Assembly (NCBI GenBank): GCA_039519185.1 | Contig: CM076847.1 | Coordinates: 85,470,360 to 85,534,359, forward strand | Length of the DNA: 64,000 nucleotides | Source of the DNA: Astragalus membranaceus | Taxonomy: Eukaryota > Streptophyta > Magnoliopsida > Fabales > Fabaceae | Direction of reading: 5' to 3' | Shown here: positions 21,362 to 32,826 of the stretch, one piece after another | Layout of the letters: the number at the start of each line of letters is the position of its first letter | Numbering within the stretch: the first letter of the stretch is position 1 | Made by a program: the position numbers and the translations under genes | The notes under the pieces: generated by a model | Told to the model about the DNA's origin: nothing | The model's input: only the letters and a program-made list of their open reading frames with translations | Databases searched by the model: none

Positions 21362-21634
21362 CTCCCTCCGTCTCAATTTAATTGTCGTTTAAGGTTATGC
21401 GTGAGTTTTAAAAAAATGATTAGATTTGCTACTTTTTATATTCAAAAAGTATGGTAGGACAAAAATACCCTTAAATTAATATGAAGAGAGAGGAATGAAA
21501 ACTTTAAAAATAGCAATAAAAATTAGGGTATTGTTGGAAAAAAATAATAAATATTGCGTTAGAATTCTAAAGTGACAAATATCTTGAGATAAAGAAAAAT
21601 GACAAAGAGGACAATTAAATTGAAATGGATGAAG
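21362..21634. mobile_element. Stowaway MITE (273 bp)
   Basis: TA flanks both sides (21360-21361, 21635-21636). The left terminus CTCCCTCCGTCTCAATTTAA is inverse to the right TTAAATTGAAATGGATGAAG. The CTCCCTCCGT terminus and TA duplication are diagnostic of Tc1/mariner Stowaway elements. Confidence 0.85.
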
Positions 21635-21636
21635 TA

Positions 21637-22417
21637 GGATTTCCGTACATTGTACAAGTACGTTTAACATAAATGACTAAACAATGGCTCAGAACATCCT
21701 TCAACAACTCATCCAAATCTTACTTCAATCCATTTCGATTTTTTTCTAAGCAAACACAGCGGGAATATTAAATAAAACAAAAACAAAAAATGTAATTAGA
21801 ATGCAAATTAACATGAGTGGTCCAGATTCTCCTCAATTATTTTATAGCAACACATCTCAAGTCTTCCTCATAGATAGTATACACCATGACCAGCTTTAAG
21901 CATTGACAAATCAACTCATTGTTAAAAGGGTGATCTTAATTTCTGCATTGATTTGGGGCAATGATTTCAATTTTCAAACAAGATTATTTAGTGACAATCT
22001 CCGGTTATCAAACTATGTTCATAGTAACAAATCTCCAGTCATTCAGAAAGATTCGTTAGATTTAGTTGTTTATTTGTTGCTTCAAAAGGTAGGACCCTCT
22101 ATAAGCTTCTGTCGGGATCCTTTCACCTCAATTTATAATGAGACCAAACTTTAGATGCAGCTACTAGTTGACCAGCAATTTATATTTTAATAAATATCAC
22201 GATTATATTTATAACTTTTAAATTTTTTTCATATCTTTTTCATTTATTCTAAAAACTCTTGATGTGATTAGTTTGAGGAAAATAGAAAAGACAGAATTGA
22301 AGCAAAAACATAGAGAAGAGACACATTTTAATTACCTGTTCACTCTGCAGATAGAAGTGGCAAAGAGAAAAAAAAAACTAGTGGACTTCATTGCATTTTC
22401 ATTTCTATACATTTCTT
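21637..22417. other. Intergenic sequence
   Basis: AT-rich, no credible gene or repeat boundary. Confidence 0.5.
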
Positions 22418-22946
22418 TGTTGAATAGATGTATCTAAAGTTTGAAAATAACAGACAATTAATATGTACACTAAGTTACATACATAAATGAAAGTCTTTCT
22501 CTCTCCTTTTATAGAGAGACATGTGAGGAGATGAAGCATCCCACTTTGGGTGATCATATGGAAAGGTGAGACATCCCACCTTGGGTGATCGTATGAAGAT
22601 GTGAGACATCTCCACCTTTGGTGATCATGTATATGTCCTAGTGGGAGGAAGGTGTTGGTGATAATTTGTTGTGATGTACGTGTTATCATTCCTTATAACT
22701 CTTATATAAGAGAGTATTGTACGGTGTTGCACATATTGGGTTGGGTAACAAATTGTTGAAATCTTATTTGAGATGATTAATGAATTATATTGAGATGTTC
22801 TTGTGGACGTAGGCAAGAGGTAACGAACCCCATAAATCATTGTGTGTTCCTTTATTCTTTTTTGTGGTTTATTTCTGTATAGATATTCTACTAAAGATCG
22901 TTAGGCATGTGGGCTAATCTTTTGACGTATGCGGTCTTTCCCAACA
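22418..22946 (+). repeat. Possible solo LTR of a copia-type element
   Basis: It may start TGTTGAATAG and ends ...GGTCTTTCCCAACA. A U3-like part has three tandem units of about 32 bp (GAGACATCCCACCTTGGGTG type, 22525-22630), then a TATA box CTTATATAAGAG (about 22699-22710), then a U5-like GTAGGCAAGAGGTAACGAAC. No target duplication was found, so the start is uncertain. Confidence 0.45.
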
Positions 22947-23149
22947 TATTGATATTATATAGCTAATGGTGGTGACCAACCCAGCGCCGTTGGTGTGACC
23001 ATGTGAATGGCTCAAACAAGTATTGAAGCTTAATGAGGTAGATCCATGTGGGATCCTAATATCGAAAGTTTTTCTGGCAATATATGGAGGTTAGGCAGCT
23101 TGTCCATCTTTGTTGACATGTTGATAGAATTAAAGAGGGGGGGTAGTGA
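22947..23149. other. Short intergenic stretch
   Basis: Nothing recognised. Confidence 0.4.
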
Positions 23150-23455
23150 TTAAAAACACAAAACATTCTTTTATTAAAAAAAGAACATTTAAAGTTGGTT
23201 TATTTGAAATAATCGACTTTAAACGTTGGTTTTCTGAAAGCAAAATGGCTCATGGAAGTACGTTTGGAGTCAGGTGTTTGGAATAACTGACTTTAAATGT
23301 GACATTTTGGGTCGGTTGTTCAAATACTCGACTCTAAATGTCTCACTTTTAATGACCAAACAAATGGAATTGAACCCATAATCAACCTTAAATGTCAAAA
23401 AAAAAACCTTAAATGTCAAAAACAACCAATTGTAAATGTATTTTCTGCATTAGTG
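23150..23455. mobile_element. CACTA terminal fragment with subterminal repeats
   Basis: It ends in ...TTTTCTGCATTAGTG, the complement of a CACTA terminus. The 300 bp before it carry subterminal repeats built on CGACTTTAAATGT, GACTCTAAATGT and CCTTAAATGTC. The opposite end is not found in the window. Confidence 0.6.
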
Positions 23456-23898
23456 TTTTGACGATCAATAAACTGTTTAACATTCTATCTAAACCTAGAG
23501 CTCATCAACCAAGTACAATAGGATGCCACCTTGTAGCAGCTAGATCAACATCATCGAAAAATGGCTGGGGAACCTACAACTCAAAGTAGAGCCACCAATC
23601 CAAGTATCATGGTAGAGAGAAGTACATCTTGCTCCCAATCTTCCTCATCACTTCACGGAGAAGTGCCACAAAATCGTCGCCTCTCCCAGTAGACAATCAT
23701 CTTTCCACCAAACAGACGCTAGATGAGGAGATCTCCCACCCACAAAGAAAGATAAATTTATCACTGCAACACCTACTTCCACTCTTGAAGATAGCCCAAA
23801 ACACATTCCCTCTTCGTTAACAACCTCCACCCCCACTTCCTAAATTTCTTAAGTTATCCCTCGTAATGTCCCTTACCCTAAGACCTGTTGTATTTTTC
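23456..23898. other. Flank of element E1; short unrecognised frame
   Basis: A 43-codon frame starts at about 23562 (MAGEPTTQSRATNPS) in Ser-rich sequence. It could be the N-terminus of a transposon protein, but nothing supports a function. Confidence 0.35.
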
Positions 23899-23967
23899 AT
23901 CTACGATGTCAACCCAGAAAACCTCTTTTATAAAATTATTTTTCAACTTTTGAAATATGTGGGGGAT

Positions 23968-24462
23968 TATTGTATTTTATTGAAAATAAAAAGATATTTC
24001 AAAAGTGAGAAGTCCCACATTGCTTGGCTTTGGATTCACCAAAGTCTTTATATACTAAAGCTTAATGAGAGCTAATAAACAAGCAAGTAGAAGGGATTCC
24101 CTCGCGCGCACAAGCAGGGACCAACATGGCTTGGTTCAGTGCAAATCTTTCGACTCCCCCCCCCCCCCCCTGCGCGTTCAACTGGCTTTGCGCTAATTTT
24201 ATTAAATAAAATATTACTTTTATCAGCCTATCCGTATACGCCCAATTATGGGTCGAAATAATTTGGTCGAAAAACTGAAAGTTGGTCGAACTGATTGGCA
24301 AAACAATCAGGTCGAAAACTGAAAGTGGGTCGAACTGTTTTACGAAATAATTTGTAACGGATAGTTCAGGTCGAAAAACTGAAAGTTAATTCCCTTTATT
24401 TTGTAATTGTCATTTTCTTCCAACATAATTCGACTACAGCCATATCTGCAATTTCGACAACA
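23968..24462 (+). repeat. 5' LTR of E1, internally deleted (495 bp)
   Basis: It matches the 3' LTR start and end but lacks about 535 bp of its middle: after CTTCCAACA it jumps to TAATTCGACTACAGCC. The lost part contains the TATA box and most of R/U5. It also has about 90 bp (after the C tract near 24168) that the 3' LTR lacks. The first bases are TATTG instead of TGTTG. Confidence 0.8.
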
Positions 24463-24479
24463 ATCTGAAGAATTTATCT
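24463..24479 (+). other. Leader after E1 5' LTR without canonical primer binding site
   Basis: Only 17 nt separate the LTR end (...GACAACA) from the gag ATG at 24480. They read ATCTGAAGAATTTATC plus one base, not TGG-type tRNA 3'-end complement. The same 16 nt follow the E2 5' LTR at 32827-32842. Confidence 0.75.
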
Positions 24480-27400
24480 ATGGCTGACGCAACCATCGAC
24501 AATGATACCAGTGCTACCATCAATAACAATAGCACTGTTATTGTTCCTGCTGCTGTCCCAGTAACCTACGCGAAGCCTTTTCCTGAAATCTCCAAAATTG
24601 AGGTCTTCGCAGGCCAAAATTTTCGCAGGTGGCAGGAACGCGTGAGTTCCCTTCTTGACATGCACGGAGTTGCAGCTGCTCTTACTGACTCCAAACCTGT
24701 CGAACCTGCTACTCCCAAACAGGTCGAAGTTTAATTTGGACCCATGCCAACAAAGTGTGTGGTCATACAATTCTCAGCACCCTCTCCAACGAATTGTTCG
24801 ACATCTACTGCACCTACAAGGAAGCTAATCAGATCTGGGAATCAATGATTCTCAAATACACCGCTGAAGATGCAAGCAAGCAGAAATTTGTCATCAGCAA
24901 CTACTACAATTGGGTCATGAGTGAAACTGGCGAAATCAAAACACAAATCAACCAGTATCACAAATTACTAGAGGAAATGAAGGCTGAAAACATAGTTCTC
25001 CCTGACGAGTTCATTGCAGGTATTCTGATTGAGAAGCTGCCAGAATCATGGAAGGACTACAAGCAACAACTGAAGCACAAACACAAGCAACTGTCACTGA
25101 ACGAGCTGCTGACTCATATCATCATCGAAGATACCAACCGAAAAGAGAGTAACAAGACAAAGGCGAAATCAATGGCTTCACGGGCAAACATGGTGATGAA
25201 CAACCCTTCAAGGTTCGACAAAGGCAAACCAGTCTCTCCAAATAAAAGGTACGATTCCAAGAAATCATCTAATCAAAAGTATCACAAAAGGAACAATGAT
25301 CATTATCCTGGTACTCATAGCTCTGAATTCAAGAAAAGAGGATACTGCTTTGTTTGTGGAAAGCTAGGACACAATATTAATGCACCTAAATGCAGACATA
25401 GGGCGAGAAATGACAATCCTCCTAAGGCTAACGTCAACTTGACTGATGCTGGTGGAGATGATAATGAGGATGACGATGTCATTGCTGCTGTCGTTTCTCT
25501 GGTCAACATGGCAACTGATGTGAACAAGTGGGTGGTGGATTCTGGAGCCACCAAGCACATCTGTGCTAATAGAGAAGTTTTTACCTCCTACACTGCTGTG
25601 GGGGAAGGAGAAGAAAATATCTATCTGGGTGACTCACATCCAGCCCCAGTTGTGGGGAAAGGAAAAGTTCTTCTCAAGCTCACATCGGGAAAAACTCCGG
25701 CTCTCACAAATGTGCTTCATGTGCCTAACATAAGGGCAAACCTGATCTCTGTTGGGGTTCTGCTGAAGCATGGTATCAAAGTGACATTTGAATCTGATAA
25801 GATTGTTCTTACCAAGAACAACATTTTTGTTGGAAAGGGATATTATGATCATGGACTTTTTGTACTCAACACTTCTGATTTTATAACAATGTTTCGACTT
25901 CTGCTTACTTGATTGACTCTTATAATATGTGGCATGCTAGACTAGGTTATATTAACTTTTCGTATGTTATTAAATTGCAACGTCTTGGCATGATTTCGAC
26001 TAGTGATAATCAACATAGTAAATGCGATGTATGTGTCGAATCCAAGTTAACAAAGAAATCGTATCCCCCTGTGCATCGTGAAACTGAATTGCTTAGTTTA
26101 ATTCATACGGACCTAGGAGATTTAAAACAAACTCCAACTAGGGGCGGGAAAAATTATTATGTAACGTTTATAGATGATTTTTCGCGATACACTTAAGTAT
26201 TTTTATTAAGACATAAAGATGAAGCATTTGAAGCTTTTCTTTCATATAAAGCTGAAGTCGAAAATCAATTAGATAGAAAGATTAAAAGAGTTAGATCCGA
26301 TCGTGGAGGAGAAAACATATCTTTTAATGAATTTTGTGAAAAGGAAGGTATAATACATGAAACAACTCCCCCCCTATTCACCTGAATCTAATGGCATAGC
26401 CGAAAGGAAAAATAGGACCTTGAAAGAAATGATGAATGCTATGTTAATTAGTTCTAGTGGGCCAAACAACTTGTGGGGTGAGGCTATATTAACTGCATGT
26501 TTTATACAAAATAGAACTCCTCATAGGAAAATTGGAAAGACCCCCTATGAACTGTGGAAAGGTTATCAACCTAACTTGAAATATTTAAAAGTGTGGGGTG
26601 CTTAGCTAAAGTTATGTTGTCTGATCCTAAGAAAAGAAAAATTGGTTGCAAAACCTCTGATTGTGTTTTTATTGGATATGCAGAACATAGCGCTGCTTAT
26701 AGGTTTCTTGTTGTGAAAAGTGATGTTTTAGATATAAACACTATCGTGGAAACTAAAAATGCTGAGTTCTTTGAAAACCTTTTTCCTTTAAAACATGATA
26801 GTATATCTAGACAACCATTAGCAAGTACTAATGATGAAACTCATGAGGAACCGTATCAAGAACTAAGGAGAAGTAAAAGACCAAGAAAAGAAACATCCTT
26901 CAGAAATGATTTTAATACTTATCTTGTCGAAAAAGATCCAGAAACCTTTTTTGAAGCAACTTCTTCTTCTGAGTCGAAATTTTGGAAAGAAGCCATTAAA
27001 ACTGAAATAGACTCAATTTCCAAATGTAACACTTGGACCTTAGTTGATTTACCACCTGAGGCAAAATCAATAGGATGCAAGTGGATTTTCAAAAGAAAAT
27101 ATAACCCTGATGGGTCTATTGATAAATACAAAGCTAGATTAGTAGCAAAAGGTTTTTTTTCAAAAACAAAACATTGATTATTTTGATACCTTTGCTCCAG
27201 TAACAAGAATTTCTTCTATTAGAGTTTTAATAGCTTTGGCTTCTATCCATAAACTAGTTATTCATCAAATGGATGTTAAAACCGCTTTTTTGAAAGGTGA
27301 CTTAGAAGAAGAAATTTACATGAATCAACCTGAAGGATGTATAATTTCAGGTCAAGAGAACAAAGTATGCAAACTCCTTAAGTCGTTATATGGTTTAAAA

Positions 27401-28471
27401 CAAGCACCAAAACAATGGCATGAAAAGTTTGACAAAACTTTAATTAAAGAGGGTTTCTCCACAACTGATGTTGATAAATGTGTTTACACTAAAACTGTGT
27501 GTGGAGAACATGTGATCATATGTTTATTTGTAGATGACATGCTCGTATTTGGTACTTGTCTGGATATTGTTATTAAAACAAAATCCTTTCTTTCATCTCG
27601 TTTTGACATGAAAGATATGGGGTGAGGCTAATGTAATATTAGGAGTTAGAATCATCAGGGAAGGTGATAGTATCACACTATCACAAGATCATTATGTGGA
27701 AAAACTTCTTAGGAAGTTTGGTCACTATGACTCAACCCCCTTAAGTACCCCCTATGAAGCTAACTCACGCTTAAAGAAAAATAGAGGTGATCCTGTTGAC
27801 CAACCTTAGTATGCCCAAGTAATTGGGAGCCTACTGCATTTAATGAACTTCTCTCGACCAGACATTGCATTCGCAGTCGGTCGTCTGAGTAGGTATACTC
27901 ACAATCATGGTCAGGATCATTGGAAGGCAATTGCTCACCTTATGAGATATTTGAGAGGTACCACAACTTATGGTATTACTTATAGTGGATTTCCCGCAGT
28001 ATTAGAAGGATACTGCGATGCTAACTGGATATCTGATTCATATGAGACAAAATCCACTAGTGGTTACATTTTCACACTTGGTGGTGGTGCGGTAACTTGG
28101 AGGTCAGCCAAACAATCCATCATTGCTAGATCGACTAGTCGGAATTTGTAGCTTTGGAATTGGCTGGTACTGAAGCTGAATGGTTGAAGAACCTTTTAGT
28201 TGGTATTCTGTTGGGAATAAAACCGACACCATCAGTGTCAATACATTGTGATAGTCAATCGGCTATAGCCGTTGCAAAGAATAAGACCTATAATGGCAAA
28301 AATAGACATGTGCAATTAAGACACAATGTTGTCAAACAATTGCAAAAGTATGGAGCAATATCGATCGATTATGTGAAGTCAGAAGTGAAATTGACCGATC
28401 CTCTGACAAAACCCTTAGGGAAGAAAATGATATGTGAAACATCGAGGGGAATAGGACTAAAAGCCAGCTGA
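24480..28471 (+). pseudogene. Ty1/copia gag-pol pseudogene (E1)
   Basis: Gag begins MADATIDND at 24480 and shows FAGQNFRRWQERV. A frameshift near 24725 moves the frame, which continues to 25912 with a zinc knuckle (CFVCGKLGHNINAPKC, two residues longer than CX2CX4HX4C) and protease motif DSGATKHI (about 25540). Integrase follows: HARLGYI with a CDVC pair, HTDLGD, VRSDRGGEN and GIAERKNR as the DDE residues, broken by a stop near 26194 and a frameshift at a C run near 26370. RT has GCKWIFKRKYNPDG, MDVKTAFLKGDLEEEIYMNQPEG and the catalytic FVDDML (about 27530), broken near 27150, 27622 and 27808. RNase H has SGYIFTLGGGAVTWRS, with a small deletion near 28135 and HCDSQSAIAVAKN. Non-functional. 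Confidence 0.9.
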
Positions 28472-28483
28472 TATTAAGAAGTG

Positions 28484-28547
28484 ATGGTAACCCAACCTTT
28501 GTGATTGGAGATCCCATGAATAAGGTTCAATGTGGTAAAAACAAGTT
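28484..28547 (+). other. Conserved non-coding block A in E1
   Basis: ATGGTAACCC ... GGAGATCCCA ... AGGTTCAAT ... ACAAGTT, the counterpart of 11676-11738 and 44475-44537. AACCT and AGGTT within it are complementary. Confidence 0.75.
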
Positions 28548-28734
28548 ACTTCTTGATAGTGCTAGCACTGGAAATTAATTCAAGTAATTAATTTCATTAT
28601 TGTCCCTTCCTATGGTGTTATTGTGATGGTGCTAGACTGCAGGGTTAAAAGGATAAGCTTAAAGCTTTTAATGATTTTCATAGCCCTTATAGGTGGTGTA
28701 TGACTTGCAGCATACACTTGATGAAATTACCTAT

Positions 28735-28792
28735 ATGAGTGTCAAGTGGGGCCGCTTGCATGAGATCCTGGCGAGGTCTCTAGAGCACTCAT
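28735..28792 (+). other. Candidate conserved three-helix RNA element, E1 copy
   Basis: P1 is ATGAGTG (28735-28741) with CACTCAT (28786-28792). The inner hairpin is AAGTG/CGCTT in AAGTGGGGCCGCTT. P2 is GAGATC (28762-28767) with GGTCTC (28775-28780). The TAGAG linker is conserved. It lies 269 nt before the 3' LTR. Confidence 0.7.
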
Positions 28793-29060
28793 GAATACCG
28801 AGCACGCGCAGGGCCTAGTAGTGCACCACCGCGGAAACAACAAGAATTGTGGGGGTGTAATGTGATAGTGAAACCTCTAACATATAATATGTGTCTTGGG
28901 TTCCATAGCTTGCTATACCAATTCACTGTATGCTATGTTTTATCTATCTAGGACTGGTTCCATAGCTTGCTATACAGCTCTGAAACATTACATCTACGAT
29001 GTCAACCCAGAAAACCTCTTTTATAAATTTATTTTTCAACTTTTGAAATATGTGGGGGAT

Positions 29061-30008
29061 TGTTGTATTTTATTGAAAATAAAAAGATATTTCAAAAGTG
29101 AGAAGTCCCACATTGCTTGGCTTTGGATTCACCAAAGTCTTTATATATTAAAGCTTAAGGAGAGCTAGTAAACAAGCAAGTAGAAGGGACTCCCTCGCGC
29201 GCACAAGCAGGGACCAACATGGCTTGGTTCAGTGCAAATCTTTCGACTTCCCCCCCCCCCCCTGGTCGGAAAGTTCAGGTCGAAAAACTGAAAGTTGGTC
29301 GAACTGATTGGCAAAACAATCAGGTCGAAAACTGAAAGTGGGTCGAACTGTTTTACGAAATAATTTGTAACGGACAGTTCAGGTCGAAAAACTGAAAGTT
29401 AATTCCCTTTATTTTGTAACTGTCATTTTCTTCCAACAACTATTTTCATTCAAACCAATTTATTCCGTAACTGCAAAATTAAACCGGCTTGATTACAATT
29501 GATTTCTGAAACGCCCTTTGACTGGTTTTAATGCCTGATGGAGCGTAATGCCTCCAACGGCTCTTTCTTAAAGCCTATAAAAATAGCCTTGAGTGCACTT
29601 GAAATGATGCACAAGAAAAACCATTTTCCACTTTTCTAAACAAAGAGCTCTGGGTTGCTCTCCTGTGAATATCCAGTTCTTCTTGCTAGTTCTGTTACCT
29701 CTTTCGCTACTGCGATTGAGAAGACCCGGTTGTACCTCGGGGAATTTGTGCTGTAGAGGCGGATAAATTCTTCAGGGCAGTCGCAAGACGCCTCCGATTG
29801 TTTATCTAACATTTCTGTGTTTGCAGGTTTATTTTCGACAGCATCAGTGCAATTCGACAACAGCTAGTTCGACTTCGACAACTTCAGTTCGCAGCAGTCC
29901 TTGCCTTTCAACAGCATCAGTCGAATTTGACTACTGCAATTCGACTACAGAAATTCGACTGCAGTCAGCATAATTCGTCTACAGCCATATCTGCAATTTC
30001 GACAACAA
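29061..30008 (+). repeat. 3' LTR of E1 (948 bp)
   Basis: Ends are TGTTG...CAACA. U3 carries AAGTCCCACATTGCTTGG, a C tract, and three copies of GGTCGAAAAACTGAAAGT-type repeats (29277-29400). TATA box CTATAAAAATAG lies at about 29575-29586. U5 shares CGGTTGTACCTCGGGG and AGGCGGATAAATTCTTCAGG with the E2 LTR. The end is rich in TTCGAC repeats. Confidence 0.85.
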
Positions 30009-30875
30009 GACACCCCCCCCCCCCCCCAACTTAGGTTTACAAACATCCAAGCATTTCACTCATGCAACCTTTTTACACCTAGACACAAACCGGCCTAAAA
30101 CAACTCCCTTTGTATCCTAACTACTATTTTCCACCCCTCCACTACCATAAATTCGCTAAATTCCGGCGACAATTTTCTAGCGGCCAATTCATATTGCCGG
30201 TAATTACCGACGGCTTTGACCGCTAGAAATGAACAGACATCATTTCGGTTGAATTCCTGATGGCTTTAATGCAATTTCTTTTCGGGGCATCAGGAATTCA
30301 ATAAAATCTCCTTCCACTAGTCTAGTACTAGTTGAGACATTGAGGTGGGATCCGAACCCAGTTACTGTTTGGACCAACCTATGTTGGTTAATTGTAATGG
30401 GTCTCAATATCCCTTTCTGATCCCTTCAATAAATTGTTTGTTCGCTAATTGAAAACAATTAATTAACATCGTGTGTGTATATATATATATATATTAATAT
30501 ACACACACTAAAGAGAAAGAGAATACTCCTGGACCTATTTATAAGCAAAAAATCACTTTTTAGGTTGATTGAATAACTGATGTATCTGGTCTATGATATA
30601 TGTCAGATATATCTGTTATTCAATGGACCTAAAACTACAAATTTTTCTTATAATAGAAACTCGAGAGAGTATATGTACATGTTGTGGATTTCGGCCTTCT
30701 TGTGCTAAAATTCTAATATCAAGCTGTTTCAATAAATTCATTTGCTTAGAAAGAAAAAGCACACGTTATCAACAAAAAAAGGCACATGAGAATATTATTA
30801 GATAGTGTTCATGCTTAATTGCTTATAAAAAAAATTAGGTGAGTGTACTTATTGGTGATAAAATGATAGGTTGTC
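30009..30875. other. Intergenic; SINE-related fragment and AT hairpin
   Basis: On the minus strand GGTTGGTCCAAACAGTAACTG and GGGTTCGGATCCC (about 30345-30395) resemble the head of the SINE at 61470-61683, but no tail or target duplication was found. At 30473-30510 GTGTGTG(TA)nCACACAC forms an AT-rich palindrome. Confidence 0.4.
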
Positions 30876-30891
30876 AACTCATGCTTTAATG

Positions 30892-31513
30892 ATAGGTTGT
30901 TGTCAACTCGCGATAACCTTATTTCTAAGGACATTATTAATGACCCGCATGGGGCGTGTTGCCTTTTTTGTTTTGAGCAAGATGAGTCAATTTCCCATTT
31001 ATTTTTGTTGTGCAGGTGTTCCAGGTCAGTTTGGATTGCTATTCAGAATTGGTCGGGAATGGCGATTGCAGATATTCTTGTAGGCGTCGAGTATTTCCGG
31101 GCTCATGGCTTGCAATTGGAATCGAAGAAGGCGTGCAAATTGAAATATATGATTTGGATGACTGTCTCTTGGTGTATTTGGTTTCATCGAAACCATATTC
31201 TTTTTAGAGGTCATGTTTTTAGTCCGCAGGTGATTGTTAATCATGTAAAATCCATAATATGGACCTGGTTCATAAGTATTGAAGGCCGTAATTTTCCTTT
31301 TAAGATAACTGATTGGTGGGGTAATCATTTGTATTGTATGAACTCGGTGTAATGGAATTTTTGTCTCTTTCTTCCTAGGGTACTCTTTTTCTTCCTTGGG
31401 TCTTTTTCTCATGGGGTTTTGGCCCAGTGAGATTTTCATGAAGCTCCTTGTAGATGTAACGGTTGGGGTGCCCGCTTGCACCCCTTATATATAAAAATTT
31501 TGCTTATAAAAAA
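30892..31513 (+). mobile_element. LINE 2: 5'-truncated, 16-bp TSD
   Basis: Target duplication AACTCATGCTTTAATG occurs at 30876-30891 and 31514-31529. It carries a LINE zf-RVT remnant, ends with TTTTGCTTATAAAAAAA, and is only 622 bp long. Confidence 0.9.
30897..31352 (+). pseudogene. LINE zf-RVT remnant (LINE 2)
   Basis: The frame shows DNLISKDIIND, CLFCFEQDESISHLFLLC (the Cys/His zinc-binding pair), RSVW and MTVSWCIWFHRN, the usual C-terminus of plant LINE ORF2. It runs to 31352 without a stop but lacks all upstream domains, so it is a 5'-truncated fragment. Confidence 0.85.
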
Positions 31514-31610
31514 AACTCATGCTTTAATGCTTATATTAGATTACGTTTAAAGAGTTGCTTATTATGGAGCGAGCAAAATAGTGTAGATCGAAACTAGCTT
31601 AGTTAGGATT

Positions 31611-31808
31611 TTTTTTTTGGTTTTACCCAGGGTATCCACCGTCGACCGCAATGACTAATCCCCTCGCTGAATTGTAGGTGCCTCGAGGGGCAGGACAGCT
31701 GGCCCAAAGTTTTAACGCTGCTCCGTATCCAAGGTGGGGATCAAACTTCCGACCCTTGGTTAAGGGAGGTTCAGCCCCAACCGCTGAACCCCACGCCCTG
31801 GGTTAACC
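31611..31808 (-). mobile_element. SINE (198 bp) with 15-bp TSD
   Basis: AGCTTAGTTAGGATT occurs at 31596-31610 and 31809-31823. The T run after the left copy is the minus-strand tail. On the minus strand an A-box-like GTTCAGCGGTTGGGG and B-box-like AGTTTGATCCCC are spaced as in tRNA-derived SINEs. Confidence 0.85.
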
Positions 31809-32060
31809 AGCTTAGTTAGGATTGTTACTGTGTTAGAATAATCATTTGAGAATCAAACACAAATAAAATAATGAGTAATGTTATTTAGCCAAAATGTTTC
31901 AGCCAAAAATAGTCAAAAACCAAGTTACAACACCAATTAACCAAGTTTTATAAACAATTAACCAACCTGCTTTTTCACAGTTTTCTAGGCCATTGACTAA
32001 AAACTGTGAAAAAACAGGTTGGTTAATGGCTTATAAAATTTGGTTAATTGGTGTTGTAAC

Positions 32061-32826
32061 TGTTGTGTTTTGTTGAAAAACAAAGGATATTTCAAAAGTA
32101 GAACCACGTGGATCGCTTTCGCTCATAAAACCACGTGGATCGCTAGCGCTCATAGAACCACGTGGATCGCTAGCGCTCATAGAACCACGTGGATCGCTAA
32201 CGTACCCACGCGGGTCTATAATGAGATATTAATTTTATACTTATCTTTGGGTTTATGTTAGCCTATCCTGAAATACCAATTTTAAGCTATTATTGGTCAA
32301 ACCGTTTTGTAAAATTAATTTTGTAACAGCGAATTAATTTTGCTTTATTTCACAACGGCTAATTCATTGAATCCGTTTTATTTTGTAATAGCAAAATTAA
32401 ATCCATTTTATTTTGTAACCTACAGTTTATGGCAATTCATTTCATAATTGATATTTTCATTATTAATTTCGGTTTTTTCTTTGGCTTCAAATGCTGATGG
32501 AGCGTTTACTTTATTACTTAGATGTGTAGCCTATACAAAGCTAGTCGAGTAGCTATTGATAATGATCGGAAAACATCACTTTCTCTCTTCGAAATAAACA
32601 CTCTTGGGTTCATCTACTGTCGCGTATCAAATTCATTCTTGCCAGTTCGGAATCCTCTTTCGCTACTGCGATTGAGCCGAGACCGGTTGTACCTTGGGGA
32701 ATTTGCGCTGTAGAGGCGGATAAATTCTTCAGGGCGCGTCGAAAGACTCCTCCGGTTGTTTATCTGACATTTGTTTTGTTCGCAGGTTCTCTATCTTGTT
32801 GCTGTATTGTTGCGTGTATTACTACA
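32061..32826 (+). repeat. 5' LTR of E2 (766 bp)
   Basis: It begins TGTTGTGTTTTG and ends ...GTATTACTACA. U3 has a tandem G-box array. The TATA region reads CTATACAAAG near 32531, with one extra C compared with CTATAAAAG in the 3' LTR. R/U5 is similar to the E1 LTR. Confidence 0.9.
32104..32192 (+). promoter_or_regulatory. Tandem G-box (CCACGTGG) array in E2 5' LTR
   Basis: Four perfect CCACGTGG palindromes lie at 32104, 32131, 32158 and 32185, spaced exactly 27 bp apart, in repeats of CCACGTGGATCGCTAGCGCT. A decayed CCCACGCGGG follows. CACGTG is the core bound by plant bZIP and bHLH factors, and CCACGTGG resembles ABA-response elements. Regulatory use is inferred. Confidence 0.75.

Larger units (their letters stand above)
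23899..30008 (+). mobile_element. Ty1/copia element E1, decayed
   Basis: 5' LTR (23968-24462), a 17-nt leader, a broken gag-pol (24480-28471), a 3' non-coding region, a polypurine tract TATGTGGGGGAT (about 29049-29060) and the 3' LTR (29061-30008) follow in order. About 70 bp upstream of the 5' LTR (23899-23967) duplicates the region just before the 3' LTR (28990-29060), polypurine tract included. This suggests an LTR from a tandem or read-through copy. No target duplication was found. Confidence 0.85.

Noticed and set aside
30473..30510. GTGTGTG(TA)nCACACAC palindrome as a regulatory hairpin or terminator
   Set aside because: Simple-sequence palindrome common in plant intergenic DNA, no associated gene.
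32104..32192. 27-bp tandem array considered as CRISPR or centromeric satellite
   Set aside because: Four units only, no unique spacers, inside an LTR U3.
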